This document shows positions 18,509 to 26,299 of a DNA stretch of 57,990 nucleotides, piece after piece. Numbering within the stretch: position 1 is the first letter of the stretch; the number at the start of each line of letters is the position of its first letter. The notes below the pieces were generated by a model, which was not told the origin of the DNA, did no database searches, and saw only the letters and a program-made list of their open reading frames with translations. The stretch is from an uncultured Prevotellaceae bacterium. Its GTDB lineage: Bacteria; Bacteroidota; Bacteroidia; Bacteroidales; Bacteroidaceae. The translations under genes and the position numbers were made by a program. The DNA lies in contig CADBAP010000006.1 in NCBI GenBank assembly GCA_902792685.1, positions 1 through 57,990 of the forward strand, given 5' to 3'.

Positions 18509-18552
18509 GACGTTTCCATTCCTTATATATATAATAAGGTATAGGAAACGCC
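18509..18552 (-). terminator. Terminator of the 2-oxoacid oxidoreductase operon
   Basis: Long hairpin: GACGTTTCC (18509-18517) with GGAAACGCC (18544-18552), and CCTTAT (18521-18526) with ATAAGG (18534-18539). On the minus strand it runs into TATTTTGTTTTTTT. The 18305-18508 space is otherwise AT-rich with no gene. Confidence 0.8.
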
Positions 18553-18575
18553 CATCTTATGATTCTGCAAAATCA

Positions 18576-19115
18576 TTACTCATGAATGATCTTCATACCC
18601 TCTTCTACGGCCTGCATGTTCAACGGAATCATACTGTGATGACGTTCAGGCAGCGACTTGAAGAGTGCTTTGTTCAAGCCATCGGTGCTGACAACTGGAC
18701 AAACTTTCAGCAAACCGCCCAATACAATCATATTGAACACCTTCGAGTTTTTCATCTCTGCCGCCTTGTCCATCGCGTCGATACGATAAACCTGAATGTC
18801 TTTTCGTGTAGGAGGATTCATGATTCCGTATCCGTCGTAAATCAGAATGCCACCTGGTTTTACTTTTGACTCGAATTTATCCAATGATGGCTGGTTTAGC
18901 ACAATCGCCACATCATACTTGCTCAAGATGGGTGATGAGATACGATCGTCGCTGACGATAACGGTCACATTGGCCGTACCGCCTCGTTGTTCCGGTCCGT
19001 AGGCAGGCATCCATGTCACTTCCTTGTCCTCCATCAATCCTGAGTAGGCCAAAATCTTGCCCATAGACAAAACACCCTGTCCACCGAAACCGCTGATGAT
19101 TATTTCTTTTTTCAT
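18576..19115 (-). CDS. 2-oxoacid:ferredoxin oxidoreductase, gamma subunit
   Basis: 179 residues, the standard gamma domain length. It starts MKKEIIISGFGGQGVLSMGKILAYSG, the GFGGQG motif of the family, then MPAYGPEQRGGTANVTVIVSD. It helps form the CoA-dependent decarboxylating complex that passes electrons to ferredoxin. Last gene of the ferredoxin-alpha-beta-gamma run. It is separated from beta by an unusual 112-bp inverted repeat. Confidence 0.92.
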   Translation of the reverse strand: MKKEIIISGFGGQGVLSMGKILAYSGLMEDKEVTWMPAYGPEQRGGTANVTVIVSDDRISSPILSKYDVAIVLNQPSLDKFESKVKPGGILIYDGYGIMNPPTRKDIQVYRIDAMDKAAEMKNSKVFNMIVLGGLLKVCPVVSTDGLNKALFKSLPERHHSMIPLNMQAVEEGMKIIHE

Positions 19116-19124
19116 TTGTCTTAG

Positions 19125-19236
19125 CCCCCTAAGTTAGGGGGATGGGGGTCTGAACAAGCGAACATCAGACCCGTTTTCGATTATACTTGAGGGGTATCTG
19201 CGCTTGTTCAGACCCCCTGCCCCCTAACTTAGGGGG
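19125..19236. repeat. 36-bp inverted repeat between beta and gamma subunit genes
   Basis: The arm at 19125-19160 and the arm at 19201-19236 are reverse complements over 36 bp with two mismatches. Each arm itself contains a CCCCCTAA.TTAGGGGG palindrome and GTCTGAACAAGCG. The 40-bp centre is unrelated. The right arm overlaps the end of the beta gene and supplies its last codons and stop. Confidence 0.9.
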
Positions 19237-19996
19237 TTATAGTATCTTTCAGGTCTCCCTTTTGATAGAATTCAAACATGTGTTCCTTCATCCACTCGTT
19301 GGCTTTCACGGGTGAGAGTTTCCAACCACTGTTACACGTTGACACGATTTCTACCAACGAGGAACCTTTTCCTTGCATAGAAGCCTCGAAAGCTTTGCGG
19401 ATTGCTTTCTTCGCCTTACGGATAGAACCGACACTTTCCACACTCTGGCGAGTGACATAGCAGGTTCCTTCCAGCTGTGCAGCAATCTCCGTCATCTTCA
19501 AAGGATATCCGTGCAATTCTGGCGTACGGCCATAAGGACAGGTTGCTGTCTTCTGACCCAGCAGGGTCGTCGGAGCCATCTGACCACCCGTCATACCATA
19601 GATGGCATTATTGATAAAGATAATTGTAATGTTCTCACCACGGTTCAATGCGTGAATGGTTTCAGCTGTACCGATACAAGCCAGGTCACCGTCACCCTGA
19701 TAGGTGAAGACCAGACGGTCGGGCCACAAACGTTTGATGGCTGTTGCTACCGCAGGAGCACGTCCGTGAGCAGCCTCCGACCAGTCAATATCCAGATAAC
19801 GATAGGCGAAGACGGCACAACCTACGGGGCTGACGCCTACTGCCTTATTCATCATTCCCATCTCTTCGATGACTTCTGCCACCAACTTATGGACCACACC
19901 ATGTGAACAACCCGGACAGTAGTGCATCGGGGTCTCGTTCATCAAGGTAGGTTTCTTATATACCAGATTCTCTGGTGCAATGATATTGTTTTCCAT
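19229..19996 (-). CDS. 2-oxoacid:ferredoxin oxidoreductase, beta (TPP-binding) subunit
   Basis: 255 residues. TPP-binding features: YCPGCSHGVVHKLVAEV near 28, VGCAVFAYRYLDIDWSEAAHGRAPA, and GDGDLACIGTAETIHALNRGENITIIFINNAIYGMTGGQ, the GDG...NN Mg-TPP motif. It pairs with alpha and gamma in 2-oxoacid oxidation. The 3' end runs into the 36-bp inverted repeat, so the final residues (ITP) are repeat-derived. Confidence 0.94.
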   Translation of the reverse strand: MENNIIAPENLVYKKPTLMNETPMHYCPGCSHGVVHKLVAEVIEEMGMMNKAVGVSPVGCAVFAYRYLDIDWSEAAHGRAPAVATAIKRLWPDRLVFTYQGDGDLACIGTAETIHALNRGENITIIFINNAIYGMTGGQMAPTTLLGQKTATCPYGRTPELHGYPLKMTEIAAQLEGTCYVTRQSVESVGSIRKAKKAIRKAFEASMQGKGSSLVEIVSTCNSGWKLSPVKANEWMKEHMFEFYQKGDLKDTITP

Positions 19997-20009
19997 TTTA
20001 CTTCCTTTT

Positions 20010-21122
20010 TTACTTTCGAGACATCAGTTTCTCCTTTAAAGCGTTCACGATTTCCTCTGGATCGGGGACAATACCACCCAATCGTCCGAAATGTTCTACG
20101 GGAACAGCACCGTTGACAGCCAGTCGAACATCCTCAACCATCTGTCCGGCATTGATTTCTGCTACGAGCACACCCTTCTTGCCTTTGACCATCTCAGCAA
20201 TCTGCTTCTCCGGGAACGGCCAGAGGGTAATCGGACGGAACAAACCAGCCTTGATACCTTCCTCACGAGCCAGTTCGATAGCTTTCTCGGCAATACGTGA
20301 TGCACTGCCGAACGATACGATCATGTATTCGGCATCATCCATCTGCTGGGTCTCAAAGCGTACCTCTTTCTCCTTGATTTCTGCATACTTCGCCTGCAGA
20401 TGCAGGTTGCGCTGCTCCATCACCTCCGGTTTCAACTCCAATGAAGTGATGATATTCGGATCACGATCGGGTGTGCGGCCGATAGATGCCCAAGGACATT
20501 CCTTACGGATTTCCTCTTCCGTACGACGGGGCTTCTGTTCGGGAAGCACCACCTTCTCCATCATCTGTCCGATGACACCATCGCTCAGAATCATTGCCGG
20601 ATTGCGGTATTTGAATGCCAGCTCAAAAGCCAGATCCACAAAGTCAGCCATCTCCTGTACGGAGTTCGGAGCCAACGTAATCACATAGTAGTCACCATTA
20701 CCACCACCGCGAGTAGCCTGGAAATAGTCACTCTGCGACGGCTGGATGGTTCCCAAGCCAGGACCGCCACGCTGTACGTTGACAATCAGACCAGGGATTT
20801 CAGCACCAGCCATATACGCGATACCTTCCTGCATCAGGGCCACACCCGGACTCGATGAAGAAGTCAGCACGCGCTTTCCGGCGCCAGCACCTCCGTAAAT
20901 CATGTTGATTGACGCCACTTCGCTCTCAGCCTGCAAGACCACCATACCGGTTGTCTCCCACGGCTTCAGCACCGCCAGCGTCTCCAACACCTCACTCTGT
21001 GGAGTAATCGGATAACCGAAATATCCGTCGGCACCACAGCGAATAGCAGCATGGGCGATCGCCTCATTGCCTTTCATCAACTTCACTTCCTGTTGATTTG
21101 CTTTGTTGTTCTGTTCTGCCAT
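20010..21122 (-). CDS. vorB: 2-oxoacid:ferredoxin oxidoreductase, alpha subunit (VorB/KorA type)
   Basis: 370 residues. The N-terminal pyrimidine-binding domain begins LMKGNEAIAHAAIRCGADGYFGYPITPQSEV, followed by TSSSSPGVALMQEGIAYMAGAEIP and QRGGPGLGT. The C-terminal domain II has SFGSASRIAEKAIELAREEG and FRPITLWPFPEKQI. The substrate could be 2-oxoisovalerate-type branched acids or 2-oxoglutarate. The separate-subunit layout and the nearby ilv genes favour, but do not prove, a branched-chain role. Two bases separate it from the ferredoxin gene. Confidence 0.92.
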   Translation of the reverse strand: MAEQNNKANQQEVKLMKGNEAIAHAAIRCGADGYFGYPITPQSEVLETLAVLKPWETTGMVVLQAESEVASINMIYGGAGAGKRVLTSSSSPGVALMQEGIAYMAGAEIPGLIVNVQRGGPGLGTIQPSQSDYFQATRGGGNGDYYVITLAPNSVQEMADFVDLAFELAFKYRNPAMILSDGVIGQMMEKVVLPEQKPRRTEEEIRKECPWASIGRTPDRDPNIITSLELKPEVMEQRNLHLQAKYAEIKEKEVRFETQQMDDAEYMIVSFGSASRIAEKAIELAREEGIKAGLFRPITLWPFPEKQIAEMVKGKKGVLVAEINAGQMVEDVRLAVNGAVPVEHFGRLGGIVPDPEEIVNALKEKLMSRK

Positions 21123-21124
21123 GT

Positions 21125-21358
21125 TTAATCCTCCACTTTTTTACGATAAACAGTGATACATCCATCAGGGCATACAACAGCACATGAAGCACAGCCGACA
21201 CACTTTTCTGCCTGGGCCGGCTCCACATACGGGTAGCCATGAACATTTACTTTTTTCTGTGCGAGGGCAATCACATCCTGCGGACAGGCGACAATGCACA
21301 GCTGGCAGCCCTTGCATCTGTCGGTGTTTACCACGATGGCACCTTTCATTTTACTCAT
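21125..21358 (-). CDS. 4Fe-4S ferredoxin-like (delta) subunit
   Basis: 77 residues with two 4Fe-4S motifs: CKGCQLCIVACPQDV and CVGCASCAVVCPDGC. It is the electron-carrying subunit of the adjacent 2-oxoacid oxidoreductase, set two bases before alpha. Confidence 0.93.
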   Translation of the reverse strand: MSKMKGAIVVNTDRCKGCQLCIVACPQDVIALAQKKVNVHGYPYVEPAQAEKCVGCASCAVVCPDGCITVYRKKVED

Positions 21359-21372
21359 AGTTGTATTTTTTT

Positions 21373-21404
21373 ACAAGTTTACAAGCTTACAAGCTTACAA
21401 GTTT
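21373..21404. repeat. 8-bp tandem repeat upstream of the ferredoxin gene
   Basis: Four 8-bp units, ACAAGTTT, ACAAGCTT, ACAAGCTT, ACAAGTTT. A GC-rich family A palindrome (21428-21455) follows up to the TPR gene's end. Confidence 0.8.
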
Positions 21405-21455
21405 ACTTCTCTCCATCCTCCTTCTCCGCCCCTTTAGGGGAGGCCGGGAGGGGTC

Positions 21456-21638
21456 CTATGGATTATACGAGTCCTTATGATAAAAATTCAATATGTCTTC
21501 CAACATCCTTTTGGCTTCTACAGCCGGCGACTGCGGGTCAAGCGCGATTGCTTCCATATAACAGTCGATGGCATGTTTCCAGTCGCTTTGGCGCCTGTAC
21601 TCATTCCCTTTCTGATACCACTCCTCAGCCGTCATCAT
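21456..21638 (-). CDS. Small TPR protein
   Basis: 60 residues, essentially one tetratricopeptide unit (AEEWYQKGNEYRRQSDWKHAIDCYMEAIALDPQSP) plus a short helix. Met1 or Met2 may start it. It sits between folD and the oxidoreductase genes. In Bacteroidales such a mini-TPR often precedes this oxidoreductase, perhaps as an assembly partner (inference). The 21639-21658 spacer is made of GCATTAA repeats. Confidence 0.75.
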   Translation of the reverse strand: MMTAEEWYQKGNEYRRQSDWKHAIDCYMEAIALDPQSPAVEAKRMLEDILNFYHKDSYNP

Positions 21639-21658
21639 TACGCATTAAGCATTAAGCA

Positions 21659-22597
21659 TTAAGCATTATCCTCCTCCCCTGCCTTCAGCGTGTTCATCAT
21701 CAGCGAGCAGATGGTCATCGGACCTACGCCGCCGGGAACAGGAGTGATATAAGAACATTTCTCTGCCACCTCGTCAAACTTCACGTCACCGTTCAGGCGG
21801 AAACCGCTCTTACGACTGGCATCAGGCACACGGGTGGTACCTACATCAATGACCACAGCACCTTCCTTCACCATATCAGCCGTCACGAAGTTCGGTTTGC
21901 CGATAGCCGCAATGATAATGTCTGCTTCCAGACATTCCTTCTTCAAATCCTTCGAATGACTGTGACAAACGGTTACCGTTGCGTCGCCAAACTGTTTCTG
22001 CATCATCAGCTGAGCCATTGGCTTGCCCACGATGTTCGAACGCCCCAGTATCACACACTTCTTGCCACTGGTCTCTATCTGATAGTGCTTCAGCAGCGTC
22101 AGGATACCTAACGGTGTGGCAGAGATAAAACAGGGCAGACCGATAGCCATTCGTCCCACATTGATGGGGTGGAATCCATCTACATCCTTGCGATAGTCGA
22201 TTGCCTCGATAATTTTCTGCTCATCGATATGTTTAGGCAAAGGCAACTGGACGATGAAGCCATCCACGTCTTCATCCTTATTTAATTTATCCACGCACGC
22301 CAGCAGTTCCTCTTCCGTAATGTCTGCCTCATAGCGTATCAGCGTCGATTGGAATCCACACTGTTCACAGGCAATCACCTTGTTTTTGACATACGTTTCC
22401 GAGCCGCCGTCATGACCTACGAGGACAGCAGCCAGATGCGGACGCTTGCCGCCGTTCTCCACAATCTTCTTTACCTTTTCGGCAATCTCAGCCTTGATTT
22501 GGGTAGCAGTAGCCTTGCCGTCAATCAGCCTCACCCCCGACCCCTCTCGCAGGGAGAGGGGAGTAGATGCGTTCCCTTGATTATCCACGTTATTCAT
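21659..22597 (-). CDS. folD: Methylenetetrahydrofolate dehydrogenase / methenyltetrahydrofolate cyclohydrolase
   Basis: 312 residues, against roughly 290 for the family. Bifunctional one-carbon enzyme in the cytoplasm. Motifs: [27 protein letters not shown] with the catalytic Lys, [15 protein letters not shown], and [19 protein letters not shown] for NADP+. Residues 11-23 ([13 protein letters not shown]) derive from a family A repeat (nt 22525-22567), which explains the extra N-terminal length. The start overlaps the DUF559 gene by 8 bp. Confidence 0.95.
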   Translation of the reverse strand: MNNVDNQGNASTPLSLREGSGVRLIDGKATATQIKAEIAEKVKKIVENGGKRPHLAAVLVGHDGGSETYVKNKVIACEQCGFQSTLIRYEADITEEELLACVDKLNKDEDVDGFIVQLPLPKHIDEQKIIEAIDYRKDVDGFHPINVGRMAIGLPCFISATPLGILTLLKHYQIETSGKKCVILGRSNIVGKPMAQLMMQKQFGDATVTVCHSHSKDLKKECLEADIIIAAIGKPNFVTADMVKEGAVVIDVGTTRVPDASRKSGFRLNGDVKFDEVAEKCSYITPVPGGVGPMTICSLMMNTLKAGEEDNA

Positions 22598-22982
22598 GAT
22601 TGTTCTCTATCTTATTTATTATATCCTTTATTCTGTCGATGACAGTCTTTACATCACAATTGACTACCGCGTTTTTGAACCTTGCGACACAGTATCCTTT
22701 GCTTTCCAAGAATTCTGTGCGATATTGGTCTGCCTGCTGTTGAGCCTCTGTATCATGATATTCCCCGTCAACTTCTATGACTAATTTCAAGGGCAAGCAT
22801 ACAAGGTCAACTATATAATCGCCTAAAGGATGTTGCCTACGAAACTTGTAGCCTTTAATTTCTCTGCGTAGGGCTTCCCACAAGATTGTTTCACTATCAG
22901 TAGGATTCCGCCTGTTTTTTCTGGCATATTCCTTTAGAATATCATACCTGTCAGGAGCAGCTGTTTCATATATCCTACCCAT
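22590..22982 (-). CDS. DUF559 (Vsr-like) endonuclease-domain protein
   Basis: 130 residues. The restriction-endonuclease-like core is visible: [44 protein letters not shown], with Asp, Glu-x-Asp as likely metal ligands, then a C-terminal [18 protein letters not shown]. The family is relative to Vsr and is widespread in Bacteroidetes without a settled function. The gene, with the folD 5' end, is bracketed by inverted copies of the same GC-rich repeat (22525-22567 and 23056-23092). Confidence 0.85.
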   Translation of the reverse strand: MGRIYETAAPDRYDILKEYARKNRRNPTDSETILWEALRREIKGYKFRRQHPLGDYIVDLVCLPLKLVIEVDGEYHDTEAQQQADQYRTEFLESKGYCVARFKNAVVNCDVKTVIDRIKDIINKIENNHE

Positions 22983-23094
22983 AAGTCATCCTTTTTTCTC
23001 AGCAAGCGTTATATTCTCAGCAAGCATTTTTTTCTCCAGCAAGCCAAACTATTCACTCCCCTCTCCCTGCGAGAGGGGTCGGGGGTGAGGCTTT

Positions 23095-24435
23095 TTAATT
23101 CATTTTCGGCATTCCGCCTTTCATCATTCCCATCATATTCTTCATACCGCCGCCAGTAACCATCTTCATCATCTTACGGGTCTGGTCGAACTGTTTGATC
23201 AGTCGGTTTACCTCTTGGATATTCGTACCCGATCCTTTGGCGATACGCATACGGCGACTGGTGTTCAAGAGTTCTGGATGACTGCGCTCTTTGGGTGTCA
23301 TACTCTGGATAATAGCCTCGATGCCTTTGAAGGCATCATCATCGATATCAACATCTCGAATGGCCTTGCCCACACCAGGAATCATTCCTGCGAGGTCTTT
23401 CAGGTTACCCATCTTCTTAATCTGCTGAATCTGATTCATGAAGTCGTTGAAGTCGAACTGGTTCTTGCGAATCTTCTTTTCCAGACGGCGAGCTTCTTCC
23501 TCGTCAAACTGCTCCTGTGCACGCTCCACGAGACTGACCACATCGCCCATACCTAAGATACGATCGGCCATACGAGTCGGATGGAAAGCATCTATCGCCT
23601 CCATTTTCTCGCCTGTACCAATAAACTTGATAGGCTTCGTAACCACCGTACGAATACTCAGGGCTGCACCACCACGGGTATCACCGTCGAGCTTCGTCAG
23701 CACCACGCCGTCGAAGTCCAGACGGTCGTTGAACTCCTTTGCCGTATTCACAGCATCCTGACCAGTCATCGAGTCAACGACAAACAGCGTCTCATCGGGG
23801 TTCACATGATTTTTCAGACTCTCTATCTCGTTCATCATCTCCTCATCGACAGCCAGACGACCGGCGGTATCGATGATGACGACATCATAGCTCTTGGCTT
23901 TTGCTTCCTGGATGGCGTGGTCGGCAATCTCGTTGACGTTTTTGTTCTCAGGCTCGGAGTAAACGGGTACTTCCACCTGTTCACCTACCACATGCAACTG
24001 CTGGATGGCAGCCGGACGATACACGTCACAAGCCACCAGCAATGGTTTCTTGTGCTGCTTGTTCTTCAGCATATTCGCCAGCTTACCGCTAAACGTGGTC
24101 TTACCAGAACCCTGCAAACCAGACATCAGGATAATCGAAGGACGACCTTCCAACTTCAGGCCAACGGCCTCGCCACCCATCAGCTCTGCCAACTCGTCGT
24201 GAACCAGCTTCACCATCAACTGTCCAGGTTTGATGGCTGTGAGCACGTTCATACCCAGCGCCTTTTCCTTCACTGTATCGGTGAAAGTTTTTGCCACCTT
24301 GTAGTTGACGTCGGCATCCAACAGGGCACGACGCACATCCTTCATCGTCTCGGCAACGTTGATTTCTGTTATCTTTCCTTCTCCTTTAAGAATCTTAAAG
24401 GATCTCTCTAATCTGTCACTTAAATTCTCAAACAT
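23095..24435 (-). CDS. ffh: Signal recognition particle GTPase Ffh
   Basis: 446 residues, standard length. N domain, then the G domain with GLQGSGKTTFSGKLA near 107-121, VACDVYRPAAIQQL, IDTAGRLAVDEEMM and TKLDGDTRGGAAL. The Met-rich M domain (residues about 300-446) ends GGGMKNMMGMMKGGMPKMN. It binds signal sequences and SRP RNA for co-translational targeting. The upstream CAAAGTTA at 24470-24477 is a minus-strand TAACTTTG -7 box. Confidence 0.97.
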   Translation of the reverse strand: MFENLSDRLERSFKILKGEGKITEINVAETMKDVRRALLDADVNYKVAKTFTDTVKEKALGMNVLTAIKPGQLMVKLVHDELAELMGGEAVGLKLEGRPSIILMSGLQGSGKTTFSGKLANMLKNKQHKKPLLVACDVYRPAAIQQLHVVGEQVEVPVYSEPENKNVNEIADHAIQEAKAKSYDVVIIDTAGRLAVDEEMMNEIESLKNHVNPDETLFVVDSMTGQDAVNTAKEFNDRLDFDGVVLTKLDGDTRGGAALSIRTVVTKPIKFIGTGEKMEAIDAFHPTRMADRILGMGDVVSLVERAQEQFDEEEARRLEKKIRKNQFDFNDFMNQIQQIKKMGNLKDLAGMIPGVGKAIRDVDIDDDAFKGIEAIIQSMTPKERSHPELLNTSRRMRIAKGSGTNIQEVNRLIKQFDQTRKMMKMVTGGGMKNMMGMMKGGMPKMN

Positions 24436-24599
24436 ATTCTTTTCTTACCTTCTTATTTCTTTTAGGGTGCAAAGTTACACATATTTTATATAAAACCACC
24501 TTTTCTTGCACATTATTTTTATTTTTCGACAACCAATCTAATCAAGAAATGGTTCTTTAAGTGAAAAATGCCAAGCTACCCCTCAAAAAACACAAAAAA

Positions 24600-25157
24600 G
24601 ACTGTCAGACTGACAGGAAACCTGTGTATCAGCAAGTTACATCGTTTTAAGACTGACAGAGACTGACAGGAGACTGACAGGAAATATCTTGACAAAATAA
24701 AAGAAACTGCCTAAAAATACCGTATAAATATGCTATTTCGTGCAATTATATGCATGTTAATTTTCATCAAAAAAGCAATTTATAAGCGTTTTTTCTTCAT
24801 TTTTGCCACATTTTGCACTCTTTCCAACAACATTTCAGTCTCAATTCCGCCCGTTTCTGTCATTTTAACCTCCATTTTATCATTTTTCGAAAACAAATAC
24901 AACGCACTGATATTCAATACTTAACATTCGCAAAACCTTTCCTTTAACTATCATTTTTCAGCCACTTTTCTCTATAACACAATTCTCTAGAGAATTTTTT
25001 GTAAGAGGATAGCTTTCGCAACAAATTCTCTAGAGAATTTTGTCCGAAAGCATACCTTTTACCTTCCAAAACCTGTCAGTCTCCTGTCAGTCTCTGTCAC
25101 TCTTTTCAAGACTGCAGCCCCTGTGTTTATCAGCGTTCTGTCAGTCTGACAGTCTAT
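24600..25157. repeat. Gene-free segment bounded by large imperfect inverted repeats (AGACTGACAG motif)
   Basis: The left arm (24600-24681) and right arm (25073-25157) match as reverse complements at both ends, about 17 bp outer and 27 bp inner, with a diverged middle. The motif AGACTGACAG occurs at 24607, 24650, 24660 and 24671. Its complement CTGTCAGTCT occurs at 25073, 25084, 25138 and, with one change, 25094. No credible ORF lies between. The 24436-25540 interval holds no gene I can support. Confidence 0.8.
24981..25051. repeat. Twin 16-bp palindromes, the second within a 40-nt hairpin
   Basis: AATTCTCTAGAGAATT occurs at 24981-24996 and 25024-25039. The second copy is framed by GCTTTCG (25012-25018) and CGAAAGC (25045-25051), making a nearly complete 40-nt palindrome. 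Confidence 0.85.
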
Positions 25158-25273
25158 TTTTCAAAATTTTGCATGAGATTTCAAAAAATACAATAACCAA
25201 AATGCATATATATACCATTTTGCAAACAGTTTTATGACTCTGCGGTTTTATAACACTACGGCTTTATAACCCA

Positions 25274-25309
25274 ACGACGGATTTCCAAAAAATCCGTCGT
25301 TTTCTTTTC
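25274..25309 (+). terminator. Orphan Rho-independent terminator
   Basis: ACGACGGAT (25274-25282) pairs with ATCCGTCGT (25292-25300), followed by TTTTCTTTT. No gene precedes it on the plus strand, so it may end an unannotated small RNA transcribed from the repeat-rich region. Confidence 0.65.
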
Positions 25310-25509
25310 CGTTTCAGAAATCCTTTTTATGTCAACCTGTTTTCCAGCCACACGTACATTATTATTCCCTGTAAAACCTGATAGATTTCGGCTCTTTAAG
25401 TCTAAAAATCAATGTCCGGTCTTCCCGTTGTTTCTTTAACCGTTAACCGTAACCTTTAACCTTTAGTTTACTTTTTCTTCATAAAAAACGAAAAAAACTT
25501 CTTAAACGC

Positions 25510-25540
25510 TTGCGTGGTAAAAATAAAATCACTATCTTTG
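25510..25540 (+). promoter_or_regulatory. Promoter of the structured RNA
   Basis: TTG (25510-25512), 20-bp spacer, TATCTTTG (25533-25540). Matches the Bacteroidetes consensus closely; transcription should begin near 25546. Confidence 0.75.
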
Positions 25541-25545
25541 CCCTC

Positions 25546-25888
25546 GACTCAGTTAGTTCCATTGGGGCTGGTGGGTCAAGACATCGATGGACAGAGACCG
25601 CGAAGCCGCTTGTAGGGCTGGTCTCGAAAAGGCGTTTACGGACGTTACCATTCTGTATACTCAAACTTCGCAACTTTGAATCCATGTACAGAGGTAAATG
25701 CAACGATAAACGTCTGCGTGGGTGATTTATATCCTAGCAGGTACTAAATATAATAAGGTATAGTGCCGAGTTGATTGTATATAATATCACTTGGCGTGGG
25801 CTAACTGCGTTGCTTATCCTTACATGGGGGCAATGCGAAGGCCTGACAACAGGGATGGGCGAAAGTAGAAACTCCCATGCCTTTTTTG
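25546..25888 (+). ncRNA. Structured non-coding RNA of unknown class (about 340 nt)
   Basis: It lies between a strong promoter and a U-run terminator. A long-range helix joins CAGUUAGUUC (25550-25559) to GGGCUAACUG (25798-25807). Inside it, GAGACC...GGUCUC, GGCGUUUA...UAAACGUC, UCAAA...UUUGA and GCCGAGU(U)GAU...AUCACUUGGC all form local helices. Downstream follow GCGUUGC...GCAAUGC, CCUG(acaa)CAGG and the terminator stem. I could not match it to tmRNA, RNase P RNA, SRP RNA or a riboswitch I know. It ends about 70 bp before the Cys-rich precursor gene, so it may be an independent RNA or a leader that controls the operon. Confidence 0.6.
25855..25887 (+). terminator. Terminator at the end of the structured RNA
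   Basis: ATGGG (25855-25859) pairs with CCCAT (25874-25878), with an inner AGT/ACT stem. TTTTTT follows at 25882-25887. Readthrough would extend into the peptide operon. Confidence 0.75.
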
Positions 25889-25928
25889 TTTCCATTACCT
25901 AAATCTATTATCAACGCTGAATTCGGGA

Positions 25929-25954
25929 GTTAGAAGGCAACTTAAACTTCTAAC
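25929..25954 (+). promoter_or_regulatory. Hairpin directly upstream of the Cys-rich precursor start
   Basis: GTTAGAAG (25929-25936) and CTTCTAAC (25947-25954) form a perfect 8-bp stem with a 10-nt loop. It ends three bases before the ATG at 25958. It could block initiation in the mRNA or act as a DNA operator. Confidence 0.55.
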
Positions 25955-25957
25955 GTT

Positions 25958-26293
25958 ATGAAGACTAAAAAGAACGAAGAACTCCAGTCGCGAAGGGAGT
26001 TTTTCAAAAAAGCAGCCAAAGGTGCGTTGCCTATTTTAGGTGCGATAGCCCTGTCAAATCTCCCTTTCTTATCAAAAGCTGCAGAAAAGAGTCCTATGGG
26101 ATGTCAGTATGGTTGTCAATATAATTGTTCTGGAAGTTGTGTTGGTGGCTGCTATAATCATTGTAATGATGGCTGTACTTATGCATGTATGACGGATTGT
26201 TCAGGAAGTTGTACGGGTAGTTGCTACAACTCTTGCTACACTACTTGTGCTGGAACATGTCAAGGTGTCAATAATGCAGGTTGGAGTTTCTAA
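25958..26293 (+). CDS. Tat-exported CXXX-repeat precursor peptide (radical SAM target)
   Basis: 111 residues. Residues 11-17 are SRREFFK, a textbook twin-arginine motif. A hydrophobic stretch (ALPILGAIALSNLPFL) and a likely cleavage region (SKAAEKS) follow. From Cys49 to Cys101 every fourth residue is Cys: 14 exact CXXX units (CQYG, CQYN, CSGS, CVGG, CYNH, CNDG, CTYA, CMTD, CSGS, CTGS, CYNS, CYTT, CAGT, CQGV), then NNAGWSF. From memory, NCBI family models name such peptides as CXXX-repeat radical SAM targets; no product structure is known to me. The spacing suggests thioether or Calpha cross-links on one helix face. The Tat leader implies export after modification and folding. Confidence 0.88.
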   Translation: MKTKKNEELQSRREFFKKAAKGALPILGAIALSNLPFLSKAAEKSPMGCQYGCQYNCSGSCVGGCYNHCNDGCTYACMTDCSGSCTGSCYNSCYTTCAGTCQGVNNAGWSF

Positions 26294-26299
26294 ATAATA

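Noticed and set aside
23581..24411. 276-codon frame antisense to ffh
   Set aside because: Overlaps the conserved Ffh GTPase gene completely and has no promoter or recognisable domain.
24600..25157. Insertion sequence
   Set aside because: No transposase frame and no evident target duplication at the ends; kept only as an inverted-repeat segment.
25510..25725. 71-codon frame over the structured RNA
   Set aside because: It starts upstream of the likely transcription start, has no protein-like pattern, and lies across the helices.
25546..25888. tmRNA, RNase P RNA or SRP RNA as identity of the structured RNA
   Set aside because: The 5' GGGGCTGG is tmRNA-like, but there is no 3' acceptor end (CAGCTCCACCA) or tag frame. 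The RNase P word GAGGAAAGTCC and the SRP GGAAGGAAGCA core are both absent.
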